Origin: Lacipirellula parvula
Lineage (GTDB): Bacteria; Planctomycetota; Planctomycetia; Pirellulales; Lacipirellulaceae
Direction: 5' to 3'
Assembly (NCBI RefSeq): GCF_009177095.1
Contig: NZ_AP021861.1
Coordinates: 1,842,501 to 1,906,500, forward strand
DNA: 64,000 bases
A program made the position numbers and the translations under genes. Below are positions 42,757-51,570 of this stretch, piece after piece (position 1 is the first letter of the stretch; every line of letters starts with the position of its first letter). The notes under the pieces were generated by a model. That model saw nothing but the letters and a program-made list of their open reading frames with translations, was not told the DNA's origin and did not search any database.

Positions 42757-43199
42757 AGGCGCAGTCGTGGGTCAGCGAATCGGAAAAGAGAAAGGCTCGT
42801 TCGAGATCGGTTGGCCCCAAGGGGCGCCATCCGCCGACAGGCGAGCGAGAATCCGGCGTAACACGCACTACGACGGCGAGAGCGCGATGGTTCGGCGACC
42901 TTGGCGGGCCGCTTCCAGGCGTCCTCAACTCGCTCCAAGTGAAACGCCGAGTATAAGTTGCGGCCAAATCAGCGACAAGGAGCGGCAACCCGCCCGATGC
43001 GGCTCTCCGCGGGGGAAAACCGCCCTCGCGCCAACCTGTGCGACACAACCGGCACAGCCCGCAACGCGACAGCGCGTTCTAGCCCCGGGCTCCGCCCGGG
43101 AGTGGGTTGCCATTCCGTTTGGCAACGTCGCGCGATGTGTCGGCCGACCCCCGGGCGGAGCCCGGGGCTAAGGGGCCTGCCACGGCTCAGGCGACAGGA
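42757..43199. other. Intergenic region between the ABC operon and the 902-aa gene
   Basis: 443 bases without a supported gene. It contains the CCCGGGC-type palindromic element (43079-43170). The part next to 42756 should carry the operon promoter; I see no confident -35/-10 pair. Frames across it are shadows or repeat translation. Confidence 0.5.
43079..43170. repeat. CCCGGGC-type palindromic element, copy 2
   Basis: CTAGCCCCGGGCTCCGCC at the left and GGCGGAGCCCGGGGCTA at the right, with GGCAACGTC between, matching 9232-9326 arm for arm. It lies just downstream of the 902-aa gene end. Confidence 0.88.
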
Positions 43200-45908
43200 T
43201 TAGCGTGGCGTTTGTGCGACGCTCGGAGCCTGTAGCGGCACGTACCGCACCGACAATCCGTCGATCTGAGCGCGACCGATCCCCCCTAGGGCGATCGTCA
43301 GCCGCAGCTCGGCTCCCGGAGTCGGCGCACGCAGCAGTCGGAACGGCCGCCATTCGGGCGACGATTCGATCCGGATCGCCCCTTCATTGCCGCCGACCGA
43401 GTCGAAAATCAGCAGCGGGTCGCTGGAACCGAGCGGCGGCTCCGGGACGCGGACCTGGCCGCTGATTTCTACCATATGCCCTGGCGGAGCCTGCAGCGGC
43501 GGAGACGTGACCCACACCGGCGCCGCCGGGAGAGAAGGAGGCGCGTTCTCCGTGAGCTGGCTCTGCACCTGCAGTTCGAGGCAGTAGGCGCCTTGGCCCG
43601 GGGCTTCTGGGGAAAGCCGCACGGCTGTCGTCACACCCGTGGGCGGCTGTTCGAAACGCTGCCAACCGGCCTGAAGGAGTTGATTGAGGTCTTCAAAATC
43701 GCCGCCAGGCACGGACTGCGGGAGCGAGCCTGCCGGGAGCGCGCTCTCAAGCGTGCGCATCTCGGCGAGGGTCGTCCAATCGAGCGGCAGCGGCGACGAA
43801 CCGACCGGCAGCGATGGGGCGACCGTCGCCGCAACGCGCCGCAGGGTTTCGTCGAGCAATCGCTCCGCCTCGGCGGCGCAGCCGAACACGGCCGCATGGT
43901 CGCGACGCTGAATCATTTCCGCCACTGCCGTCAACTGAGCATCGACGGGGGCAATTTCGGCTCGCGCATCGATTCCCGGGATTTTTGCCAGCGCCTCGAC
44001 CGCCTGCTGCCGGCGGAGGGCGGCCAGGTCGATTCTCGCATGTGCAGCCCGCGGCGCATGTTGTCGCAAGTAGCGTTCAATGTGGGAATAGGCGTAGCCA
44101 TCCTCGGTGACGAGGAGAAAGGCGTCGTCCGGCATGTGATCGACGGTAATTTGCAGGCCGCCGGTGACGCGCTTCGCCGGAAGGCGCTGCGAGCCGGCGA
44201 TCGACAGCAGATAGGCGTCGGACGATTCGGGGACGCCGGGCAGCTTAAACGAGATCGGCTGCTGTTTCGTTCGCTCCGTCGGCGCCAGGGCGTTGTCGCT
44301 CCACCGCATCGGCACGATCAGGTGCGAACGCTCGACCTTGATCACCAGCCCGCTGAGGTCTGCACGGCTTGATTGTGCGACCGTCACCGACTTGCCGCCG
44401 GCCAACCAGGGTTCGGCCAAACCGAGTCGTAAGTTGGTGAGCTCCAGCGCCAGGCTGCGGATCTGGTTTTCGGGTTCGCCGCCCGCGAGGCTGGCGTTCG
44501 ATTGAAAGCAAAAGCCGCGTGGAGCAATGCCGAACGCCGCGGACGTGGTCATCGAAAGTTCGTGGAACGTCGCCGGAACGATCGCCGCCGCGCTGCCGCG
44601 CAGGGCGCCGAGCTGGGCGCCAAAGTGAGGGCCGCAGTGCGTTTCGACGCTCACCCATAGCGGCGTCCCGCCTCGAACCAGCCGGCGCTGCTGCCCCAGC
44701 CACGCCCCGTATGACGGCCAGGGGAGCGACGACCCGAGCGTCGGCCGGCCGATCATCACGAGGTCGGCGATGCGGCTCGCTTCTCGCGTCATTCCGGTGG
44801 GCCGCAGCAATACTGGTCGGGCTGGGTCTGATTCGTAGTACTCGATCGCCTGCGCCCAGCGGCGGCAAACTTCCAGGTCGCCCGGTTCGGCGAGCTTGCC
44901 CAGGTCCCAGGCCATTACTTGCGAGAACCGCGCGTCGAGCGGCAACGTCCGCATTTGCTCGGGCGTCGGCGGTTCGCAGACGATGAACATTCCGAGGCGT
45001 CGCGCTTCGGCAATTTCGCTGTCGACAGGCGGCCGTCCCATCCAGACGGCGTCGAAGCCGAGCTTTTGCAAATAGTCGAGCGGCTCCCCTTGCCACTGGA
45101 TCACCCGCGGCGCGACCGGCGGCTTGCCGCTCGCCGTTACGATTGGCGACGTTGCCGGCGTCGCGTGAGCCGCCGGAATCACGGCGTTCATCGGCAAGAC
45201 CTCGTTCGGCGCCGAGCCGGGGGCCTTACCGCCGACGTTCAGCACGCCGTACATCGCGATCTGATCGACCCATAAATCGGTCGGACCCGGCCCGCCGGGA
45301 GCCAGGATCACGAGATGCGTGACGAAAGCTTCGCGTTCGTCGATGGCGCCGCCGTACTTCGCCCGCGCGACGCGAACCTGGGCCGGCAACTCGCGCGAAA
45401 GCTCGCTGAAGTCGAGTTGTTCCCAGTCGCCCCCTTTGCCGTTCTTTCCCGAGCGAACGAGCAACTGGCGGGGCTGTCCTGTTTCTTCATCGATCGACCG
45501 CTTCAGGGTTACCAGCGCGGCGAGTTGCACGCCGGGCCGATTGCACGACGTGATCGCGGTGAGGCGGGTCTCGGCGAGGACGATCGCTTCCGGCAGGTTG
45601 TAAGCGAATTGAACCGAAGTCCCGGCCGGCGCGGTGAAGCTGACGTGTTCCGACGCCTTCCCGAATCGTTGCCGGCCGCTCTCGATCGCATGGCTGAGGA
45701 GGCGAATTTCGGACGTCGGATTGAGCACGTGCAGCGCCGGCGTTGCACCATCCATATTGTCCAGCAACACGGGAGACGATTGCGCTGATTCAAACGATTG
45801 CGCGAGCGCATCCCCGCAAATCGCCCATGCAAGTATTGCAGCAACCATTGAGATTGCTGCGCAGCAGCGACAATCCGATGCGCACCAGCTTCGCTTTATC
45901 GTCTCCAT
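43200..45908 (-). CDS. Large secreted protein of unknown function (902 aa)
   Basis: A signal peptide is visible (MVAAILAWAICGDALA, about 21-36). The first 200 residues read as a beta-sandwich. The middle (about 280-520) has TIM-barrel-like alternation, with LDYLQKLGFDAVWMGRP, FIVCEPPTPEQMRTL and AWDLGKLAEPGDLEVCRRW, resembling glycoside-hydrolase-like or planctomycete-specific folds. The last 150 residues look like a carbohydrate-binding-like beta-sandwich (GAYCLELQVQSQL, VEISGQVRVPEPP). I do not recognise a named family and see no certain catalytic pair. It is flanked by a palindromic element on its 3' side. Confidence 0.75.
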   Translation of the reverse strand: METIKRSWCASDCRCCAAISMVAAILAWAICGDALAQSFESAQSSPVLLDNMDGATPALHVLNPTSEIRLLSHAIESGRQRFGKASEHVSFTAPAGTSVQFAYNLPEAIVLAETRLTAITSCNRPGVQLAALVTLKRSIDEETGQPRQLLVRSGKNGKGGDWEQLDFSELSRELPAQVRVARAKYGGAIDEREAFVTHLVILAPGGPGPTDLWVDQIAMYGVLNVGGKAPGSAPNEVLPMNAVIPAAHATPATSPIVTASGKPPVAPRVIQWQGEPLDYLQKLGFDAVWMGRPPVDSEIAEARRLGMFIVCEPPTPEQMRTLPLDARFSQVMAWDLGKLAEPGDLEVCRRWAQAIEYYESDPARPVLLRPTGMTREASRIADLVMIGRPTLGSSLPWPSYGAWLGQQRRLVRGGTPLWVSVETHCGPHFGAQLGALRGSAAAIVPATFHELSMTTSAAFGIAPRGFCFQSNASLAGGEPENQIRSLALELTNLRLGLAEPWLAGGKSVTVAQSSRADLSGLVIKVERSHLIVPMRWSDNALAPTERTKQQPISFKLPGVPESSDAYLLSIAGSQRLPAKRVTGGLQITVDHMPDDAFLLVTEDGYAYSHIERYLRQHAPRAAHARIDLAALRRQQAVEALAKIPGIDARAEIAPVDAQLTAVAEMIQRRDHAAVFGCAAEAERLLDETLRRVAATVAPSLPVGSSPLPLDWTTLAEMRTLESALPAGSLPQSVPGGDFEDLNQLLQAGWQRFEQPPTGVTTAVRLSPEAPGQGAYCLELQVQSQLTENAPPSLPAAPVWVTSPPLQAPPGHMVEISGQVRVPEPPLGSSDPLLIFDSVGGNEGAIRIESSPEWRPFRLLRAPTPGAELRLTIALGGIGRAQIDGLSVRYVPLQAPSVAQTPR

Positions 45909-46271
45909 GCATACAATCGCTGTGGCCAGACAAGAAATGACGAAGCCGCACGCGGATGTGGCTTCGCTCTCCCAAGATCGCGTGGCGGCGGTCGACCTTC
46001 AGCAGCCATGTTGCGGCAGGGCAACATTCGCTGATAGCGACGCGGCTCGACGTAACTTGGGCTTGTATCAGTCTTTCCGCACAGGGGCCAGATCAAGTCG
46101 AGGCGTTTCCGCCACAGGCAGGGTGGCAGCACGACTCGAACCGCCAATTGCTTGCTGCACGTTAACTCTTTTCACTACAATGCTTTGCAGCAAGTAGGCG
46201 TTGGTCTGGAATGACCGTGGCACGAGCAGTGCCTTAGAGGGTGGCGTCAGCAAGCCACCCGGAGACGCACG
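45909..46271. other. Divergent intergenic region with two leader hairpins
   Basis: No gene supported. Just before the 46272 gene are two hairpins: GGCAC/GTGCC (46219-46233) and GGGTGGC/GCCACCC (46239-46260), the second directly touching the Shine-Dalgarno GGAG (46261-46264). They could form a translation-control structure or be repeat remnants. Confidence 0.6.
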
Positions 46272-46550
46272 ATGAACAACACGCCCGATTCGATCGCGAC
46301 CAGCCAAGACCAGATCCCTGCCGACCTCCTTCGTTTGTCGGAGGCGATCCACGGCATGCCGGAGCCGTACGCCGCGCAGCTCGCTCCGCTGGTCGACGCC
46401 GTGATGGAAAGCACCAAACGCCGCCGCCGGATTCTGACCCTCGTTCAGGACGCCCTCAGCCAGCTCCGCCTCGACATGAAGTACCTCATGTTCGATTTGG
46501 AAGCCACGCGTCGCGAACGGGACGAATATCGGCTAAAATTGGAAGAGTAA
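46272..46550 (+). CDS. Small helical protein (92 aa), unknown
   Basis: ATG at 46272 with GGAG 7 nt upstream. The protein is almost all helical and charged (MPEPYAAQLAPLVDAVMEST, KRRRRILTLVQDALSQLRLD, FDLEATRRERDEYRLKLEE), with a C-terminal coiled-coil-like end and a basic patch in the middle that could bind nucleic acid or another protein. No named family recognised. It is followed 157 nt later by a Ser/Thr kinase gene on the same strand. Confidence 0.75.
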   Translation: MNNTPDSIATSQDQIPADLLRLSEAIHGMPEPYAAQLAPLVDAVMESTKRRRRILTLVQDALSQLRLDMKYLMFDLEATRRERDEYRLKLEE

Positions 46551-46707
46551 GCATGCGGCGGCTGGCGACACGGGGCAATGTCGCACGGACGGCGCTCGCG
46601 GAGAGTTCGCCCCCTCAACCGGTCGACTCTCCAACAGTTCCCACTTTCCGTTGATATTCCCCTAACGGCTCGCTCGGCGTCGATTTCGAGGCGGCCTCTT
46701 CTGCGCC

Positions 46708-48174
46708 ATGACCACCACCCTCACCGCTGAGAAGCTGGCGCAACGGGCCGTCGACTGCAATGTCCTCTCCGAGCAGGAGCTCAACGGCGTCTGGGCTGAA
46801 TTCGGCACTCGCGCCGTCGAATACGAGCCCTTTAAGCAGACTCTCGTCCGACGCGGCCTGCTCACCAATTACCAGCTCGATCGGTTGATCGAGGGGCATC
46901 GCAACGGATTCTTCTACGGCGACTACAAGATCCTCTACGGCGTCGGCGCCGGAACATTCGCGAGAGTGTTCCGCGCCACGCACATCCATACGGGCGAATT
47001 GTTCGCCGTGAAGGTCTTGCGCGCCCGTTACAGTCGCGCTGGCGCCGATGACAAACGCGACTTGTTCCGCCGCGAAGGCGAACTCGGCGCGCAGCTCAAG
47101 CATCCGAACATCGTCGGCATCCATGAGATCGTCTCTAGCGGCGCGCTCAACTATATCGTCATGGATTTCGTCGAAGGGCAGAACCTCCGCGACTTCTACA
47201 AGGTCCGCGGCAAGTTCGAGCCGCTCCACGCGACGCGTATCGCCGCCGACATGATGGCGGGATTGAACTATGGATTCCTCAAAGGAATCACGCACCGCGA
47301 TCTGAAAATGTCGAACGTCATCGTCTCCAGCGACGGCGAAGCGAAGATTCTCGACTTCGGCCTTGCCGGCATCGAAGGGGCCGACGCCGACGAAGCGAAT
47401 CCCCGCACGATCGACTACGCCGGTCTTGAACGAGCGACCAACGTCCGTAAAGACGACACGCGGAGCGATATCTTTTTCTCGGGCTGCATTTACTACCAGA
47501 TGCTCTGCGGCAAGCCGGCGCTCGCCGAAACTCGCGAACGCTCGCAACGGTTGAGCAAGTCGCGGTTCATGGAAATTAAACCGATTCTCGACGTGGCGCC
47601 CGAAATTCCGCTGGCGCTGGCGCGGATCGTCACCAAGTCGCTCGAACTCGACCCCAGCCGCCGCTACCAAACGCCGGGCGAAATGCTCGCCGACCTGAAG
47701 GTCGCCGCCAAGAAAGTCGCCGAAGCCAAAGACAATCCCGCGCTCCTCGAAGAGCAGGTGAAACTCGAAGGTCAGGACGACGCCGGCGAGCCTCGCAAAT
47801 TGATGATCGTTGAAGCCGATCACAAGATGCAGGACCTCTTCCGCGAGCTGTTTAAGAAACAGGGCTACCGCGTCCTCGTAACGACCGACCCGGAACGTCT
47901 GTTCCAGCGGATCTACGACGACGTCAAAGCGTTCGACGTCATCATGCTTAGTTCCGGCCAACTCGGCCGCGACGCGCTCGACGCTTTCAACAAACTCGGC
48001 GGCGACATGCGCACGAAGCTGATCCCGACCGTGCTCCTCCTGGGCGACGGCCACGCCGTTCTGGAACCTGAAGCCCAGGCGACTAGCAGCCGCATCGTTG
48101 TGAAGATGCCGCTTAAAGGCCGCGAACTCCGCGCGGCGATTCTCAAAGCGCTTGCGGGCAAACAAACATCGTAA
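46708..48174 (+). CDS. Serine/threonine kinase fused to a degenerate receiver domain
   Basis: 488 residues. Residues 1-70 are helical and precede the kinase. The kinase has a Gly loop (GVGAGTFARV, 78-87), FAVK (Lys102), THRDLKMSN (His196-Asp198, Asn203) and DFG (216-218), so it should be active. The C-terminal 110 residues (from about 375, KLMIVEADHKMQDLFREL) have the alternating strand/helix pattern of a response-regulator receiver, but where the phosphorylated Asp should be the sequence reads DVIMLSSGQLG, so the domain is probably a pseudoreceiver used for binding. Soluble; no membrane span. Confidence 0.88.
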   Translation: MTTTLTAEKLAQRAVDCNVLSEQELNGVWAEFGTRAVEYEPFKQTLVRRGLLTNYQLDRLIEGHRNGFFYGDYKILYGVGAGTFARVFRATHIHTGELFAVKVLRARYSRAGADDKRDLFRREGELGAQLKHPNIVGIHEIVSSGALNYIVMDFVEGQNLRDFYKVRGKFEPLHATRIAADMMAGLNYGFLKGITHRDLKMSNVIVSSDGEAKILDFGLAGIEGADADEANPRTIDYAGLERATNVRKDDTRSDIFFSGCIYYQMLCGKPALAETRERSQRLSKSRFMEIKPILDVAPEIPLALARIVTKSLELDPSRRYQTPGEMLADLKVAAKKVAEAKDNPALLEEQVKLEGQDDAGEPRKLMIVEADHKMQDLFRELFKKQGYRVLVTTDPERLFQRIYDDVKAFDVIMLSSGQLGRDALDAFNKLGGDMRTKLIPTVLLLGDGHAVLEPEAQATSSRIVVKMPLKGRELRAAILKALAGKQTS

Positions 48175-48355
48175 CGAAGCAGGCCTGTTGAGCTTCACCT
48201 GCCCGCGCGCCGCTGGGCCGCTTACTTGAGCGATCGGTTAGAAGCTGCGATCTTGGATTCATTCGGCAGAGAGCTTCACGACCTCAGCTTGTGCGGTTGT
48301 CGTTTTGCTTGTCCGTTGCAACTAGAACAGGCTGATCAAGGTTGATCGTCGTTGG

Positions 48356-48985
48356 CTAGATTTGCAACTGCCCCCAGGCTTGAGGGCAATTCAGCTTCAG
48401 CCACGTTTCAGCCGAGTCTGCGGGCAAATCGGCTGTCGTTGTTTTGGCGATCTGCTTCTGCGCGCCTCGTAGTCGTCGCGAGACGGTTTTGCTTCTAATT
48501 GGCTCATCCTCTTTCATTCCTAAACGGCGAAGCGTATCGCGGGTCCAATCGCCGCCGAATACTCGCACCAAGGCGTCATCAAACGAAAGCTGGCAAGTCG
48601 CTCGAGAGCGGTACGGCAAACCCTTCAGGACATTCAATGCAATGTCGTCGTAGACCGGATGGGGATGCCGCGAGTTAATGATCACTTCTACCCAATTCCG
48701 GGCGGCGGAGGTGGCAGAAGATCGGCAAGCGTCGCCAAGATTCGTCGCCAGGCAAGCCTGCAGAGGAAGCGTTGAATTGAACTCCGCTGCGAGTTCGCGC
48801 AATACGCTCAGCGAGTCTGGGAAGTGAGCGACAAGGTAGACCGCCGCCGCCGGTTCCCGCAGCGCGGCGGACTCATGAATCGCCGCTCGAATTCCGTTCA
48901 GCTTGGCTTCTTCAGTTAGCCAAACAACATTGGGCAAGACTTGAACGTTCGACGGTTCCGATTTTAACCAGTCGAACCAACCCAT
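48356..48985 (-). CDS. Unknown 209-aa protein
   Basis: ATG at 48985 (GWFDWLKSEPSNVQVLPN). It is a mixed alpha/beta protein with Trp-rich N-terminus and no signal peptide or membrane span. The stretch HPHPVYDDIALNVLKGLPYRS and the basic part RSKTVSRRLRGAQKQIAK are the most distinctive. I do not recognise it. It stands alone between the kinase and rpiB on the opposite strand to the kinase; 48175-48355 hold nothing recognisable. Confidence 0.65.
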   Translation of the reverse strand: MGWFDWLKSEPSNVQVLPNVVWLTEEAKLNGIRAAIHESAALREPAAAVYLVAHFPDSLSVLRELAAEFNSTLPLQACLATNLGDACRSSATSAARNWVEVIINSRHPHPVYDDIALNVLKGLPYRSRATCQLSFDDALVRVFGGDWTRDTLRRLGMKEDEPIRSKTVSRRLRGAQKQIAKTTTADLPADSAETWLKLNCPQAWGQLQI

Positions 48986-49014
48986 CGCTTACTCGCTTTA
49001 AGGCGTTGAGAGAA

Positions 49015-49467
49015 CTACGGGCATCCCAGCTCTTTTTCCAACTGGTGGATCTTCTCCACCCGCCGCTCGTGTCGGCCCCCTTCGAACGGCGTCGTCAGCC
49101 AGACTTCGACCATCCGTTCGACCGTGCGCGGGCTAAGCATGTCGGCCGAGAGGCACAGCACGTTGAGGTCGTTGTGCCGGCGGCTGATCTCAGCCGTCAC
49201 TTCATCGTTGCATGGCGCCGCGCGGACGCCGGAGAATTTGTTGGCGGTGATCGCCATGCCGATGCCGGTGCCGCAGATGAGAACGCCGCGCTCGGCGGCG
49301 CCTTGGCTCACCTTCTTCGCCACGAGGACGGCGAAGTCGGGATAGTCGACCGATTCCGTCGCGCACGTCCCCTCGTCGAGGACTTCATGCCCCTTCGAGC
49401 GGAGCATGCCGATGAGCTGCTCCTTGAGGTGGTAACCGCGATGGTCGCTGCCGATGGCGATGCGCAT
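49015..49467 (-). CDS. rpiB: Ribose-5-phosphate isomerase B
   Basis: A 150-residue RpiB/LacAB family enzyme that interconverts ribose 5-phosphate and ribulose 5-phosphate in the pentose phosphate pathway. The active-site cysteine is Cys65 in GVLICGTGIGMAITANK, with DHRG at 8-11 and His98 in RRHNDLNVL. Normal length. The gene is monocistronic by position, with a 195-base gap upstream containing short direct units. Confidence 0.94.
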   Translation of the reverse strand: MRIAIGSDHRGYHLKEQLIGMLRSKGHEVLDEGTCATESVDYPDFAVLVAKKVSQGAAERGVLICGTGIGMAITANKFSGVRAAPCNDEVTAEISRRHNDLNVLCLSADMLSPRTVERMVEVWLTTPFEGGRHERRVEKIHQLEKELGCP

Positions 49468-49662
49468 GGCACTGACGCCCTATGAAGATGTGGAACGAAT
49501 GCGTCGCTGCGTAAAGGAAAACTCTGACTCTGTTTCGGAACTCTGTTGATCGATTGGCATGGCGGGCTGTTCACCACTGCCGACTGCCTGCTAAAGCCGG
49601 CAGTCCGATCGTGGAACCCGCCGCCTACTCACTTAAACACCTACTCACCAACACCCTCGCCC

Positions 49663-50787
49663 CTACGTGAACTTTAGCTCTTTAACCCGCTGCCGGAGGG
49701 CTTCCTCAATCTGGTTGGCGCACTGTTCGTACACCTCCATTGGGCAGCCGATGGGGTCTTCAATGTCGGTATTGTCGGGTTGCACCAGGAAGGTCCGCGT
49801 CGACGCCTCCGGCCAGCGGCGGATGATCGCCTGCCGGTGGGCGCCGGTGAGGGCCAATATAAGGTCGGCCTGGCGGACCAGCTTCTCCGTCAGCGGCTGC
49901 GATTCGTGCCGCGTGAGATCGAGCCCGCGCTCTTTCATCGTGCTGATCGCTTCGGGCGCCGCCCCGCCGCCGGGGGCCGCCGAAACGCCGGCCGAGGAAA
50001 CCAGCACGCCGCGTTGTTCGACTTCTTCGACTTTGCAGCCCAGCTGTTCCGCCACCAGCTTCCGCAGCAGCGCCTCGGCCATCGGACTGCGGCACGTGTT
50101 GCCGGTGCAAACGATGACAATCAACATACTGGCCAGCCGTTCCAATGCCGACGCGGGGACGACCCCCTCGCGGAGGCATTCGTAAGAGTCGTCGCGGGCC
50201 CGCACGACCGTCGATGGCTGGCCGTAGCGGCACGCCCCGTCGTCGATTACCAGGCCAACATGTTGCCCAATGCTGCGGATCGCCTCTTCGGCGGTTACGG
50301 CATCAGGCTGGCCGGAAAGATTAGCGCTCGTCAGCGCGATCGGTCCCGCCAGCATGTGCAGGACGTCGAGCACCGCGCTATGGGCCGGCACCCGCAGGCC
50401 GACTTCGCCGTTTGGGGCAACGGCCGCACGGACTTCCTGCGGTAGCTGCCGGAGCAAGCTCTCGTCCTCGCCATGTTTGACGACCAGCGTAATCGGCCCC
50501 GGCCAGCAGCGTCGCGCCAGTCGTTGCGCTTTCACGCCGAGCGTCGGGGCGTAGTCGATCGCATCTTCCACGCTGCGAATCGCTAGTGCCAGCGGCGAGT
50601 TGTGCGCCCGTCCCTTCGCTTCAAAAATTCGCCGCACGCCGTCGGCTCGTCGCGCGCTCGCAGCCAGCCCGTAGACGGTCTCGGTCGGAAATACGACCAA
50701 CTTCCCCTCGGCCAACGTCTGCACGGCGCGATGAACCACATCGCGGCTGTCTTCGGTCTTGCGGAGATTGATGACGATGGGGGGCAT
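49663..50787 (-). CDS. Fusion of TsaC/Sua5-like domain and low-molecular-weight phosphatase
   Basis: 374 residues in one frame. The N-terminal 1-215 is a TsaC/YrdC-type threonylcarbamoyl-AMP synthase: FPTETVYGLAA (33-43), KGRAHNSPLA and ALTSANLSGQ (151-160), used for the t6A modification of tRNA. The C-terminal 222-374 is a low-molecular-weight protein tyrosine phosphatase/arsenate-reductase-like domain: P-loop VCTGNTCRS (Cys227, Arg233) and the acid Asp344 in DPIG. There is no stop codon and no frame change between them, so the fusion is real in this sequence. The two activities are not known to be linked; the phosphatase could be a regulatory or dephosphorylating partner. Confidence 0.9.
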   Translation of the reverse strand: MPPIVINLRKTEDSRDVVHRAVQTLAEGKLVVFPTETVYGLAASARRADGVRRIFEAKGRAHNSPLALAIRSVEDAIDYAPTLGVKAQRLARRCWPGPITLVVKHGEDESLLRQLPQEVRAAVAPNGEVGLRVPAHSAVLDVLHMLAGPIALTSANLSGQPDAVTAEEAIRSIGQHVGLVIDDGACRYGQPSTVVRARDDSYECLREGVVPASALERLASMLIVIVCTGNTCRSPMAEALLRKLVAEQLGCKVEEVEQRGVLVSSAGVSAAPGGGAAPEAISTMKERGLDLTRHESQPLTEKLVRQADLILALTGAHRQAIIRRWPEASTRTFLVQPDNTDIEDPIGCPMEVYEQCANQIEEALRQRVKELKFT

Positions 50788-51570
50788 AGATCCAATCTAT
50801 CGAGGCGGGCGTTCGCTCAAGCACGTGGCCGTCCATTCGGCGGAGAGAGCGGGTGCAAACGATCTAGATGGCGGCGCGCGGAGCGACTCAGTTAAGGTAC
50901 GGACCGAATCCCAGTCGCTGGCGTGAATACGCTGGCCGACCTGCAGCGCTCGACCCCTGCGCTGCCCCACTGACGAATAACGACTCTGAACTATATCTCT
51001 GCTCGCCGTCGACGGTCAAGCTGCTGCGGGCTGGCCGTGCGAGGCAAAAGTGGTTGTGTGCAAAGGGGTTACGTTTCGGTAAGGAGCAGTCGTTCGGCGC
51101 CAATGCCTCGCTGCCGGTTGCGGGCGATTCCCCGCTGACCAAATCGAAAATCCAATTCTTACCCCGGATTGGCGAACGTCGAGTGCCGGCGCTCATTGCT
51201 ACCCGAATTGTGAGTCGCCGCTGGTTCGAATGGCGCGATTCTGACGATTTCATCGATTGTTCGCTGAGGCCTCCACTCCGAACCTCTATTCAAATGACAA
51301 TCAGAAATGCATTTAACACAGAGAACACAGAGGCCACAGAGAAGACGATCAGGGAGAATCACCACCAATGGTTCCTCTGTGCTCTCTGTGTCCTCTGTGT
51401 TTAACTCTTTAGCTGCCAACGATTTCAACGGTGACGGCAGTTCAATGGCTTCGCCGCCGGTCGAGTTTGTTCCCACTCCGCTTGCCCCCACGCCCCGCCG
51501 CGGAGAAACTTGGGGCTGCCGGTCCGCAACGCTGTTCTGGATGGCGTCACTCCATAGAAAGAAACGGTAC
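50788..51570. other. 783-bp region without a supported gene; inverted repeat at 51312-51404
   Basis: The palindrome 51312-51404 has arms made of ACACAGAG and CTCTGTGT units. The rest has open frames that overlap the repeat or have non-protein-like composition (50868-51404 plus, 51159-51572 minus), so none is called. The MoxR gene frame is open back to 51307, but that portion is repeat-derived. The promoter of the MoxR operon should lie between 51405 and 51570. Confidence 0.55.

Noticed and set aside
46615-48198. 527-codon open frame on the minus strand
   Set aside because: Antisense to the kinase-pseudoreceiver gene whose catalytic motifs are intact.
50868-51404. 178-codon open frame upstream of MoxR
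   Set aside because: Its C-terminus is translation of the palindromic repeat (NTENTEATEK and FLCALCVLCV) and the rest lacks protein-like features.
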